Positions 1 through 9,220 of a DNA stretch of 64,000 nucleotides are shown piece after piece. Each line of letters starts with the position of its first letter. The stretch's first letter is position 1. The stretch is from Hyphomicrobiales bacterium. GTDB lineage: Bacteria > Pseudomonadota > Alphaproteobacteria > Rhizobiales > Kaistiaceae. Below the pieces are notes generated by a model. It was not told the origin of the DNA, did not search any database, and was given only the letters and a program-made list of their open reading frames with translations. The stretch lies in assembly GCA_017305635.1 (NCBI GenBank), contig JAFKKF010000011.1:62001-126000 (forward strand), in the 5' to 3' direction. The translations under genes were made by a program, and so were the position numbers.

Positions 1-1069
1 GCCCCGGCATGCGCCCGGCAACCGGATGAATGGCGTACTTCACCTCGACGCCCTCGGCCTTCAGCTTGTCGGCCATCTCGCGGAGCGCGTGCTGCGCCTG
101 CGCCACCGCCATGCCGTAGCCCGGCACGATGATCACCTTCGACGCGTTCTTCAGGATGAACGCCGCGTCCTCGGCCGAGCCCTGCTTGACCGGCCGCTGC
201 TCCTTGGCGCCGCCGGCAGCCGCGGCGGTCTCGCCGCCGAAGCCGCCGAGGATGACCGAGACGAAGCTGCGGTTCATGCCCTTGCACATGATGTAGCTGA
301 GGATCGCGCCCGACGAGCCGACCAGCGCGCCGGTGATGATCAGCGCCGAGTTGCCGAGCGTGAAGCCGATGCCCGCCGCCGCCCAGCCCGAATAGGAGTT
401 GAGCATCGAGATGACGACCGGCATGTCGGCGCCGCCGATCGGGATGATCATCAGGACGCCGAAGGCGAAGGAGCAGAGTGCGAGCAGCCAGAAGAGGATC
501 GTGTTCCCGGTCAGCGCGAAGGCGACGACGAGGAGGACGATCACCACCGCGAGGCCGAGATTGATGAAGTGGCGGTTGGGTAAGAGGATCGGCGCGCCGC
601 TCATGCGGCCCGACAGCTTCAGGAACGCGATCACCGAGCCCGAGAAGGTCATCGCGCCGATGGCGACGCCGATCGACATCTCGACGAGGCTGGCGCCGTG
701 GATGGCGCCCTCCGTGCCGATGCCGAAGGCGGTCGGTGCATAGAGCGCGCCGGCGGCGACCAGTACCGCCGCCATGCCGACCAGCGAGTGGAAGGCCGCG
801 ACCAGTTCCGGCATCGCCGTCATCGGGACGCGCCGCGCGATCACCGCACCGATGCCGCCGCCGAGGGCGATGCCGAGGATGACGAGCAGCCAGGCCGAGA
901 AGCTCGCCGGAACCTGGTAGGCGAGCGTCGTCAGCACGGCGACGACCATGCCGACCATGCCGAGCGTGTTGCCGCGCCGGCTCGATTCCGGGCTCGACAG
1001 GCCGCGCAGCGCCAGGATGAAGAGGACGCCGGCGACGAGGTAGAGGAAGGCGGCGATATTGACGTTCAT
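1..1069 (-). CDS. pntB: NAD(P) transhydrogenase subunit beta (partial)
   Basis: This is the beta subunit of the proton-translocating NAD(P)+ transhydrogenase, which makes NADPH from NADH at the cost of proton motive force in the inner membrane. About 356 residues are visible from the ATG at 1069. The gene runs off the left edge, so the end of the NADP(H)-binding domain III is missing. The visible part begins MNVNIAAFLYLVAG and holds a long series of hydrophobic segments (domain II), including the family stretch with HSLVGMAA, GGADMPVVISMLNSYSG and YIMCKGMNRS. It then enters domain III (VIIVPGYGMAVAQAQ). It starts 10 nt after the pntAB stop and closes the pntAA-pntAB-pntB operon. The assignment is secure from sequence and context. 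Confidence 0.96.
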   Translation of the reverse strand, partial: MNVNIAAFLYLVAGVLFILALRGLSSPESSRRGNTLGMVGMVVAVLTTLAYQVPASFSAWLLVILGIALGGGIGAVIARRVPMTAMPELVAAFHSLVGMAAVLVAAGALYAPTAFGIGTEGAIHGASLVEMSIGVAIGAMTFSGSVIAFLKLSGRMSGAPILLPNRHFINLGLAVVIVLLVVAFALTGNTILFWLLALCSFAFGVLMIIPIGGADMPVVISMLNSYSGWAAAGIGFTLGNSALIITGALVGSSGAILSYIMCKGMNRSFVSVILGGFGGETAAAAGGAKEQRPVKQGSAEDAAFILKNASKVIIVPGYGMAVAQAQHALREMADKLKAEGVEVKYAIHPVAGRMPG

Positions 1070-1079
1070 CGTCCGCGCC

Positions 1080-1538
1080 TCACTTCTTCTTCTGGTACAT
1101 GGCGAGCATCCGCTGGGTCACCAGGAAGCCGCCGAAGATGTTCACCGAGGCCAGCACCAGCGCGATGAAGCCGAAGATCCGCGCCCAGGTCGGGCCGCTG
1201 TCGTTGGCGACCAGCGCGACGCCGACCGCAAGCAGCGCGCCGACGATGATCACGCTCGAGATGGCGTTGGTCACCGACATCAGCGGGGTATGCAGCGCCG
1301 GGGTCACCGACCAGACCACGTAGTAGCCGACGAAGATCGCGAGCACGAAGATCGACAGGCGGAAGACGAACGGGTCGATGACGCCGCCGGTCGCCGCGCT
1401 CACCGCGTGGCCGGCCGCTTCCAGCGCCTGGTCGGCGAAGCCCTGCGCGGCCACGGCCGCGTCATGGGCCTGGCCCGCGGCGGACTTGGCGGTGTCAGCG
1501 GCCGCCTTGGCGGCCGCGGCAGCTTCCTCGGCAGTCAT
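1080..1538 (-). CDS. pntAB: NAD(P) transhydrogenase subunit alpha part 2
   Basis: This 152-residue protein is the membrane part of the alpha subunit, which is a separate gene in alphaproteobacteria and fused to PntAA in enterobacteria. It supplies the alpha-side transmembrane helices of the proton channel. Residues 1-50 are a very Ala-rich, probably helical extension. Residues ~55-150 hold three to four transmembrane helices with the family stretch [19 protein letters not shown]. The C-terminus ends in three lysines. Its ATG overlaps the pntAA stop codon by one base (TGATG), which suggests translational coupling. Identity is clear; the Ala-rich head is longer than in many homologues. Confidence 0.95.
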   Translation of the reverse strand: MTAEEAAAAAKAAADTAKSAAGQAHDAAVAAQGFADQALEAAGHAVSAATGGVIDPFVFRLSIFVLAIFVGYYVVWSVTPALHTPLMSVTNAISSVIIVGALLAVGVALVANDSGPTWARIFGFIALVLASVNIFGGFLVTQRMLAMYQKKK

Positions 1539-2677
1539 CAGCTGGCTCCCTTGCCCGCGAAGGACGGATGCACCACCGCGCCGTCGCGCGTCAGCACCGT
1601 CGCCTTGACCAGTTCGTCGTCCCAGTTGATGGCGAAGGCCTTGCTCGTCTTGTCGAAGAAGGTCTCGACGAAGTTGTAGAGGTTGCGCGCGTAGAGCGCC
1701 GAGGCGCTCGCCGCGATCCGGCCGGGCACGTTGAGGAAGCCGATGATCTTCACATCGCCGGCCTTCGCGATCTCGCCGGCCTTGGCGCCCTCGACATTGC
1801 CGCCGCGCTCGACCGCGAGGTCGACCAGCACCGAGCCCGGCTTCATCGAGGCGACCATCACGGCGGAGACCAGCTTCGGCGCCGGGCGTCCGGGGATCAG
1901 CGCCGTGGTGATGACGATGTCCTGCTTCTTGATGTGCTCGGCGACCAGCGCCGCCTGCTTCGCCTGATACTCGGCCGACATCGGCTTGGCGTAGCCCGCC
2001 GCGGTCTCCGCCTGCTTGAATTCCTCGTCCTCGACCGCGACGAACTTCGCCCCGAGGGATTCGACCTGCTCCTTCGCCGCCGGCCGCACGTCGGTCGCCG
2101 TCACCACCGCGCCAAGGCGCCGGGCGGTCGCGATCGCCTGCAGCCCGGCGACGCCCGCGCCCATGACGAAGACGCGCGCCGCCGGCACGGTGCCTGCCGC
2201 CGTCATCATCATCGGCAGCGCCCGGTCGTAATTGTCCGCCGCGTCGATCACCGCCTGGTAGCCGGCGAGGTTCGCCTGGCTGGAAAGGACGTCCATCGAC
2301 TGCGCGCGGGTGATTCGCGGCATCAGCTCCATGGCGAAGGCGGCGAGCTTCGCATCCGCCAGCGCCTTCAGGGCGGAATCGTTGCCGTAGGGGTCCATGA
2401 TCGCGACCACGATCGCCCCCGGCTTGTAGGCCTGCATCTCGGAAGCGTCCGGACGGCGCACCTTCAGGATTATGTCGGCGTCTCGGACCGTCTCGCGGGC
2501 GTCCGCTACCGTCGCACCGGCGGCCGCATAGTCCGCATCGGGGATGCGGGAGGCCGCACCGGCCCCCGCCTGCACGCTGACTTCAGCGCCCAGGCCCTTG
2601 AATTTCTTGACGGTTTCCGGAGTCGCCGCGACGCGGGTCTCGAGCTTGTCGGCTTCCGCCGGCACGGCGATCTTCAT
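1538..2677 (-). CDS. pntAA: NAD(P) transhydrogenase subunit alpha part 1
   Basis: This is the soluble NAD(H)-binding domain I of proton-translocating transhydrogenase (379 aa). It transfers hydride from NADH to the NADP+ held by PntB. The N-terminus carries the alanine dehydrogenase/PNT family start with [18 protein letters not shown]. The Rossmann glycine motif [18 protein letters not shown] lies near residues 172-189. The region from about residue 224, with the MSAEYQAKQ segment, would be the mobile loop area. It is the first gene of the pnt operon. A 39-nt gap separates it from the upstream oxidase subunit IV gene, so that small gene may be co-transcribed. Confidence 0.97.
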   Translation of the reverse strand: MKIAVPAEADKLETRVAATPETVKKFKGLGAEVSVQAGAGAASRIPDADYAAAGATVADARETVRDADIILKVRRPDASEMQAYKPGAIVVAIMDPYGNDSALKALADAKLAAFAMELMPRITRAQSMDVLSSQANLAGYQAVIDAADNYDRALPMMMTAAGTVPAARVFVMGAGVAGLQAIATARRLGAVVTATDVRPAAKEQVESLGAKFVAVEDEEFKQAETAAGYAKPMSAEYQAKQAALVAEHIKKQDIVITTALIPGRPAPKLVSAVMVASMKPGSVLVDLAVERGGNVEGAKAGEIAKAGDVKIIGFLNVPGRIAASASALYARNLYNFVETFFDKTSKAFAINWDDELVKATVLTRDGAVVHPSFAGKGAS

Positions 2678-2716
2678 CAGGGGAGATTCCTCGTCGAAAG
2701 CGCAGAAATGCTGGGC

Positions 2717-2869
2717 TCAGACCACGAAAATGGCGAGGAGAACGAGGATCACGATCGCCGCGATCGTTCCCCATTTCAGCGCGCCGAGGAAGCCTTCATA
2801 CGAAGCCGCATGCGCTGCATAATCGTCGATCGGCGGCGCATTGAAATCGACGGTGGACTGTTCAGCCAT
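2717..2869 (-). CDS. aa3-type cytochrome c oxidase subunit IV (50 aa)
   Basis: This small gene encodes 50 residues (MAEQSTVDFNAPPIDDY and onward). It has a hydrophilic head with a conserved-looking DYAAHAASYEGF(L) segment at residues 16-28, followed by a single transmembrane helix at residues 34-50. This is the pattern of the bacterial aa3-type oxidase subunit IV family, a peripheral one-helix subunit of the respiratory oxidase. In many alphaproteobacteria a gene of this type stands directly upstream of pntAA, as here. The ATG at 2869 follows a purine-rich stretch (GAGGGGATGAC). There is no other oxidase gene in the window. The family call is from pattern recognition, and a role beyond oxidase association is unknown. 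Confidence 0.85.
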   Translation of the reverse strand: MAEQSTVDFNAPPIDDYAAHAASYEGFLGALKWGTIAAIVILVLLAIFVV

Positions 2870-2965
2870 GTCATCCCCTCAGGCATCCGGCCCTCGGGCA
2901 TCCGGAGCCGCGGGATTTATAGCAAATGAAGCGCCTGCGGCAATCGTTTGCGGCGTCGCAGCGAC

Positions 2966-3424
2966 CTAAAACTCGACACCCGCCAGCCGGTCGAGCGAAA
3001 AGCGCCCGCCACCGCGGATCGCGACCATGAGGAGCACCGCCGTCCACAAGAGCGCGAACTCCGCGCCCCCGTTCTCCACGTAGAAGCCGAGCGGCAGGTG
3101 GAAATAGAACGCGGCGACGCCAGTGGTGATGGTTGCCGCAAGCGCCGCGGGCCGGGTCAGCAGTCCGAGCGCGATCAGGATTCCGCCGATGAATTCCACC
3201 AGTCCCACTGCATAGACGAGCAATTCCGCCGGCTGCAGGCCGATGCCGGCGAAGAACCCGACCATCTGCTCATGCGTCCCGCCGGTGATGCCGAAGAGCT
3301 TCCACATGCCGTGCGGCACCAGGAAAGCGCCGGCGACGAAGCGGACGAGCGCATAGGCCGGCTCGGTGAGCGCATCGGTGAGCGGCGCAAGAAAGGGCAG
3401 CAAGCGGCGGGGCGCGGTGGTCAT
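2966..3424 (-). CDS. DoxX family membrane protein
   Basis: This 152-residue integral membrane protein has four predicted helices and the DoxX-type signatures RFVAGAFLVPHGMWKLFG (residues ~28-45) and VGLVEFIGGILIALGLLTRP (~73-92). DoxX/YphA-like proteins are small quinone-linked or oxidative-stress membrane proteins whose biochemical role is mostly unsettled. The ATG at 3424 is the first in-frame start, and the protein length is normal for the family. It lies downstream of the UbiB-like gene in the same direction (27-nt gap), so the two may be co-transcribed. No specific substrate can be inferred. Confidence 0.85.
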   Translation of the reverse strand: MTTAPRRLLPFLAPLTDALTEPAYALVRFVAGAFLVPHGMWKLFGITGGTHEQMVGFFAGIGLQPAELLVYAVGLVEFIGGILIALGLLTRPAALAATITTGVAAFYFHLPLGFYVENGGAEFALLWTAVLLMVAIRGGGRFSLDRLAGVEF

Positions 3425-3451
3425 GCCGCCGTCAACACGCCGTCCCTCGAT

Positions 3452-4825
3452 TTATTCGAGTCCCACCGTCTTCAGCGCCTTTGCCTGCGCTCCCGCCAGC
3501 CTTGTCTCGCTGAAATCCTCGACCGCTTCCCCGAAGAGGCGATGGAAATTGAGCTCGGCCTTCAGGTGCAGCATGACCGAGCCGAGCCCGACCGCAGCGC
3601 GATCCATCAGCACGAATTCGCGCGGGATCAGCACCGAGCCGAGTGGCTTCAGCTTCTGCTTCACCTCCCATGCCTCGCGCCGGCCATAGGCATGCGGCGC
3701 GACGCCGTCGGCGATGGTGCGCACGCGGTCGTCGAGGAGCGGCGCATAGATGAAGCGCGCCCAGATGTTGAGCGCGTCGATCATGTCCTTGCCGAGATTG
3801 CGGAAGCCCCAGCTTTCATAGGCGTGGACGATCCGCGCCCGCTCGTTCCGCCGAAGCCCCTCGTAGAGATCGATGACGCCAGCGACGAAGCGCGGCGGGA
3901 AAATGCGGATGCAGCCGAAGTCGAGGAGGTTGATCCCCGCCGGCACGATCGGCGTGCCCTTCTTCGGCGCCTCCTCGAACACCGTGTAGTTGCCGAGATG
4001 GGGGTCGCCGTGAATCACGCCGAAGCGCGCGAAGGGATTCCACCAGGCCCGGAACATGGCCGTGGCGATACAGTTGCGGTCTTCCAGCGGCGCGTCGACG
4101 AATTCGAGGATGCGCCGCCCGTCGAGCCACGCCATGGTGAGCAGCCGCGTGGTCGAGAGGCCATTGTCGATCTCCGGCACGCGCACCAGCGGCTCCTCGG
4201 CGAGCATCAGGCCGTAGAGCACCGCATGCTTCGCCTCGCGCCGATAGTCGAGCTCCTCGCGGAGCCGCTCCGTCATCTCCTTGGCGATCTCGCTGGTATC
4301 GATCTCCGGGCTCATCCGCCGCTGCAGCGAGAGGATCATGCCGAGCTGCCCGAGGTCGGCCTCCACCGCGGAAGCCATGTCCGGATATTGCAGCTTGCAG
4401 GCGAGGCGCCGCCCGTCGAGCGACACAGCCTTGTGGACCTGGCCGAGCGAGGCCGCCGCCGCCGGCTCGCGATCGAAGGACCGGAAGCGCTTCGCCCAGT
4501 CGGGCCCGAGTTCGGCCTGCATGCGTCGTGCCACGAAGGCCGGCCCCATGGGCGGGGCGGCCGACTGCAGCTTCTGCAGCTCGGCGGCATATTGGGGCGG
4601 CAGCAGGTCGGGAACCGTCGCGAGCATCTGGGCGAGCTTCATCAGCGGCCCCTTCAGGCCGCCGAGCGCCGCCGCGAGGCTCGCCGCATTCTTCTTGTCG
4701 GATAGATCGCGGCCGAGCAGCCGCGCCCCCGCCATCCGCGCCGCGACCCCGCCGACGCTGGCGCCGACGCGCGCATAGCGCGTCACCCGGCGGGTCAGTC
4801 GGTTGCGTTCGCTGTCCTCAGCCAT
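3452..4825 (-). CDS. ABC1/UbiB-family atypical kinase-like protein
   Basis: This 457-residue protein belongs to the ABC1/ADCK/UbiB family, whose characterised members act on ubiquinone biosynthesis or distribution. Visible motifs are a family KxxQ block written as MKLAQMLATVPD with Ala in place of the usual Gly, the Ala-rich nucleotide loop AAAASLGQVH, a catalytic loop FGVIHGDPHLGNY and the metal-binding LLDFG. I chose the ATG at 4825 because the protein then begins MAEDSERN just before the conserved region. An upstream ATG at 4897 would add 24 residues that lie inside the toxin gene. The chosen start overlaps the doc stop by 8 nt, so it is read from the toxin-antitoxin transcript unless an internal promoter exists. 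Whether it is the organism's main UbiB cannot be told here. Confidence 0.9.
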   Translation of the reverse strand: MAEDSERNRLTRRVTRYARVGASVGGVAARMAGARLLGRDLSDKKNAASLAAALGGLKGPLMKLAQMLATVPDLLPPQYAAELQKLQSAAPPMGPAFVARRMQAELGPDWAKRFRSFDREPAAAASLGQVHKAVSLDGRRLACKLQYPDMASAVEADLGQLGMILSLQRRMSPEIDTSEIAKEMTERLREELDYRREAKHAVLYGLMLAEEPLVRVPEIDNGLSTTRLLTMAWLDGRRILEFVDAPLEDRNCIATAMFRAWWNPFARFGVIHGDPHLGNYTVFEEAPKKGTPIVPAGINLLDFGCIRIFPPRFVAGVIDLYEGLRRNERARIVHAYESWGFRNLGKDMIDALNIWARFIYAPLLDDRVRTIADGVAPHAYGRREAWEVKQKLKPLGSVLIPREFVLMDRAAVGLGSVMLHLKAELNFHRLFGEAVEDFSETRLAGAQAKALKTVGLE

Positions 4826-5216
4826 CGCCTTCGGTCTTCGGCCAATTGTCCCTGATCCAGCGGGCAACACCGTCTTCATCGACGAGTCCCGCCGCAAGGT
4901 CGCGAATGATCACGACCGCTTCGGCTTCATCGGCGACAAAATCGACATCGTTGAGGCCGAGGAAGGTAACAAGGGAGAGCAGCGCCGCCCGCTTGTTGCC
5001 GTCGACGAAGGGATGATTGCGGGCAATGCCAAACGCGTAGGCTGCGGCCAATTGCGCGAGGTCACCGTTCTCATAGGCCCACCGGTTCCGCGCCCGGCCG
5101 AGCGCAGATTCGAGGGCCCCGACATCACGCATCCCCGCCGGGCCACCGAACCGGCGCAGCTGGCGTTCATGGATGGCGATGACGAGGTCGGCGGTGAGCC
5201 AGACCGGCTCGCTCAC
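4818..5216 (-). CDS. doc: Doc-type toxin, Fic/DOC family
   Basis: This 132-residue protein starts at a GTG (5216) that overlaps the antitoxin stop as GTGA, the coupling typical of toxin-antitoxin pairs. The Fic-type active loop is complete: HPFVDGNKR at residues 68-76, with the catalytic His and the NKR phosphate-binding end. Doc toxins use this fold in reverse, phosphorylating elongation factor Tu and stopping translation. The N-terminus (VWLTADLVIAIHERQLRRFGG) and the middle GMRDVGALESAL match the Doc subfamily and not the larger AMPylating Fic enzymes. Toxicity is inferred from family and context. The gene is intact, so the module is probably active. Confidence 0.93.
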   Translation of the reverse strand: MSEPVWLTADLVIAIHERQLRRFGGPAGMRDVGALESALGRARNRWAYENGDLAQLAAAYAFGIARNHPFVDGNKRAALLSLVTFLGLNDVDFVADEAEAVVIIRDLAAGLVDEDGVARWIRDNWPKTEGDG

Positions 5217-5437
5217 TTCGCCAGTTCCTCGAGAGCATTGCGATAGGTCTGCATCGCCTTCTCGGCGATCTCCATGCCCTTGTCGAAAACCGGATCGGAG
5301 CGGCGGATCTGGATGCTGCCATCGGCCATCTCGGTGACGGTCACCCAGTCCCCTTGGCCAAAGCTCAGGCGGCTGAGCAGCTCCTTCGGCAGGATGAGGC
5401 CGGTGGAATTGCCGATCTTCTTGACTTCGAGCTTCAT
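5213..5437 (-). CDS. AbrB/MazE-type antitoxin
   Basis: This 74-residue protein has the swapped-hairpin DNA-binding fold of the AbrB/SpoVT/MazE group. It begins MKLEVKKIGNSTGLILPKELL, and the strand-turn GNSTG..LPKE is diagnostic. The C-terminal third (residues ~50-74) is the likely toxin-neutralising tail. It precedes doc with a 4-nt overlap. It should repress its own operon by binding the paired palindromes at 5458-5499. Pairing of a Doc toxin with an AbrB-fold antitoxin, in place of Phd, is common in proteobacterial chromosomes. The start ATG at 5437 has an upstream GGAG. Confidence 0.92.
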   Translation of the reverse strand: MKLEVKKIGNSTGLILPKELLSRLSFGQGDWVTVTEMADGSIQIRRSDPVFDKGMEIAEKAMQTYRNALEELAK

Positions 5438-5457
5438 GGCGGTGCTCCGGTAACGAC

Positions 5458-5499
5458 GTTGTACGAAACGTATAACATACGTTGTACGTTCCGTACAAC
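5458..5499 (-). promoter_or_regulatory. Toxin-antitoxin promoter with two palindromic operators
   Basis: Two similar palindromes lie side by side. The first is GTTGTACG-TTC-CGTACAAC at 5481-5499, with perfect 8-bp arms. The second is GTTGTACG-AAA-CGTATAAC at 5458-5476, with one mismatch. Read on the minus strand, a sigma-70-like promoter sits inside them: -35 TTGTAC at 5498-5493 and -10 TTATAC at 5475-5470, spaced 17 bp. One palindrome covers the -35 and the other the -10. This is what an autoregulated antitoxin operator should look like. Binding by the antitoxin is inferred. Confidence 0.8.
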
Positions 5500-5554
5500 A
5501 ATCCTCCGAACGCCCTGTACTGCCCTCGCCACAAGGGGTCGAGGCGAGGTCCCG

Positions 5555-7405
5555 CTACTTCTCCATCCCCTCGAGCTCGGTGATGAGACGGTCGATCACG
5601 CCGAGGCCCTTCTGCCAGAAACCGGGATCGGTGGCATCGAGCCCGAAGGGCGCGAGCAGCTCCTTGTGGTGCTTGGTGCCGCCCGCCTTCAGCATGTCGA
5701 AATACTTCTCCTGGAAGCCGGTCGCCGCCTCCTCGTAGACCGCATAGAGCGAGTTCACGAGACAGTCGCCGAAAGCATAGGCGTAGACGTAGAAGGGCGA
5801 ATGGATGAAGTGCGGGATGTAGGTCCAGAAGGTCTCGTAGCCCGGCCCGAGATGGATCGCCGGCCCGAGGCTCTGGCTCTGCACCTCCAGCCAGATCTCG
5901 CCGAGGCGCTCGGAGGTCAGCTCGCCCTCGCGCCGCTCCTCGTGCACTTTACGCTCGAACGTGTAGAACGCGATCTGGCGCACGACCGTGTTGATCATGT
6001 CCTCGACCTTGGCGGCGATCATCGCCTTCCGTTCCTTCGGATCGGTCGTCTCGAGAAGGAGCGCCCGGAAGGTGAGCATCTCGCCGAACACGCTCGCCGT
6101 CTCGGCAAGCGTCAGCGGCGTCGGCGCCATCAGCGCACCCTGCGGGGCCGCGAGCACCTGGTGCACGCCATGCCCGAGTTCGTGGGCGAGCGTCATCACG
6201 TCGCGCACCTTGCCCTGGTAGTTGAGGAGCACGTAGGGATGCGCGCTCGGCACCGTCGGATGCGCGAAGGCGCCCGGCGCCTTGCCCGGCCTCACCGGCG
6301 CATCGATCCAGCGCTCGTCGAAGAAGCGCCGCGCGATGTTCGCCATCTCCGGCGAGAACAGCCCATAGGCGCCGAGCACCGTGGCGCGCGCTTCGTCGAA
6401 GCGGATCACCCGCTGCGGCACGTCCGGCAGCGGCGCGTTGCGGTCCCAGTGGTTCAGCGATTCGCGCCCGAACCACTTCGCCTTCAGCGCGTAGTAGCGG
6501 TGCGACAGGCGCGGATAGGCCTCGTGCACCGCCGCGACCAGCGCATCGACCACCTCCGGTTCTACCCGGTTGGCGAGGTGCCGCGCCGCCGCCACGTCCT
6601 TGAAGCCGCGCCAGCGGTCGGAGATCTCCTTGTCCTTGGCGAGCGTGTTGGTGACGTGGGTGAAGAGGCGGAGGTTCTCCCGGAACGTCGCCGCCAGCGC
6701 ATCCGAGGCCCGGTGCCGCTTCGCCTCGTCGGCATCCTGCAGCATGTTGAGCACCGGCTCGAGCGCCAGCTTCTCGCCGCCTACCTCGAAGCGGAGCGCC
6801 GTCATCGTCTCGTCGAAGAGCCGGTTCCAGGCGCCCCGCCCGCTCACCGACTTCTCGTGGAAGAGCTGCTCGACGCGGTCCTCGAGCTGGTAGGGCTTCT
6901 CCTTCCGGATATCCTCGAGGAACGGCCTGTAGTGCCCGAGCGCCGGGTGGCGCATGGCGACTTCCAGCACCGTGTCGTCGATGCGGTTCAATTCGAGCGC
7001 GAAGAAGAGCAGATGCGCGCTCGCATTGGTGATCTTCTCCTGCACGTCGCCGTAGAACTTCGAGCGCACCGGGTCGCTTGTATCGCCGGCATGCAGGAGC
7101 CCGGCATAGGAGACGATGCGGCCGAGCAATTCCTCCAGCTTCTCGAAGGCGACCACCGCCTCGGCGAGCAGCGCGCCGGCATCCGGCGACACCGCGATCT
7201 CCCCGAGCTTGCCCTTGTAGCGCGTCTCGAAGGCGGTCGAGGCCGTGTCGGCACGGGCGAGGTCGGCCTTGAGCTGGTCCGATTCCATACCCGGATAGAG
7301 ATCGTCCAGCCGCCATTCGGGCAGGTCGCCATAGGCATTGCGGGCCGGCTCGGCGAAGGCGGCATCGGCGGGATGGAAGGTCGGGGCAACGGGAAAAAGG
7401 GTCAT
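5555..7405 (-). CDS. pepF: M3-family oligoendopeptidase F
   Basis: This cytoplasmic zinc metallopeptidase (616 aa) cleaves short peptides. The zinc motif HELGH is at residues 408-412 in LAHELGHGVHQ, and the third ligand Glu lies about 25 residues on in LTLAETASVFGEM. The N-terminal half is the helical oligopeptidase lid domain, and length is normal for the PepF clade. I chose the ATG at 7405 (MTLFPVAPTF), since an upstream ATG at 7564 would add 53 low-complexity residues overlapping the next promoter region. It is transcribed away from the response regulator at 7618, so the 212-nt stretch between the two starts must hold divergent promoters. No signal peptide is seen. Confidence 0.93.
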   Translation of the reverse strand: MTLFPVAPTFHPADAAFAEPARNAYGDLPEWRLDDLYPGMESDQLKADLARADTASTAFETRYKGKLGEIAVSPDAGALLAEAVVAFEKLEELLGRIVSYAGLLHAGDTSDPVRSKFYGDVQEKITNASAHLLFFALELNRIDDTVLEVAMRHPALGHYRPFLEDIRKEKPYQLEDRVEQLFHEKSVSGRGAWNRLFDETMTALRFEVGGEKLALEPVLNMLQDADEAKRHRASDALAATFRENLRLFTHVTNTLAKDKEISDRWRGFKDVAAARHLANRVEPEVVDALVAAVHEAYPRLSHRYYALKAKWFGRESLNHWDRNAPLPDVPQRVIRFDEARATVLGAYGLFSPEMANIARRFFDERWIDAPVRPGKAPGAFAHPTVPSAHPYVLLNYQGKVRDVMTLAHELGHGVHQVLAAPQGALMAPTPLTLAETASVFGEMLTFRALLLETTDPKERKAMIAAKVEDMINTVVRQIAFYTFERKVHEERREGELTSERLGEIWLEVQSQSLGPAIHLGPGYETFWTYIPHFIHSPFYVYAYAFGDCLVNSLYAVYEEAATGFQEKYFDMLKAGGTKHHKELLAPFGLDATDPGFWQKGLGVIDRLITELEGMEK

Positions 7406-7617
7406 GACGAATCCGGTCTGGTAGACATGCCCCAATCTGGGCGGCCCCGACGCGCCGATCAACCCGCGAGGCGAATCGGCCGCCGGCCTGCGCGCCGAGC
7501 ACGGCCGGATCAAGGCGCGGCCACGCTTATCCCCGTGATGCCCGCATGGCGGCGAGGACCGCATCGGAGGCGCGCAGGTTAGCGGCCCGTTAACCCAGCG
7601 CCCCGATCATCGCGCCA

Positions 7618-9093
<1,476 letters not shown>

Positions 9094-9220
9094 CAATAGG
9101 CCGGTAAATTCAATTTGATTGCCGGCTTTGCGATTGATCCTGGCCGCGCTTTCGTTCCATTTTGACGGCACCAGCGTCGACCGCGCTTTCGCAGATTCTG
9201 CATACGAAAGGCTTCTCCTG

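Noticed and set aside
4825-4897. 24-residue N-terminal extension of the UbiB-like protein
   Set aside because: It would lie inside doc, is not typical of the family and has no ribosome site; the ATG at 4825 fits better.
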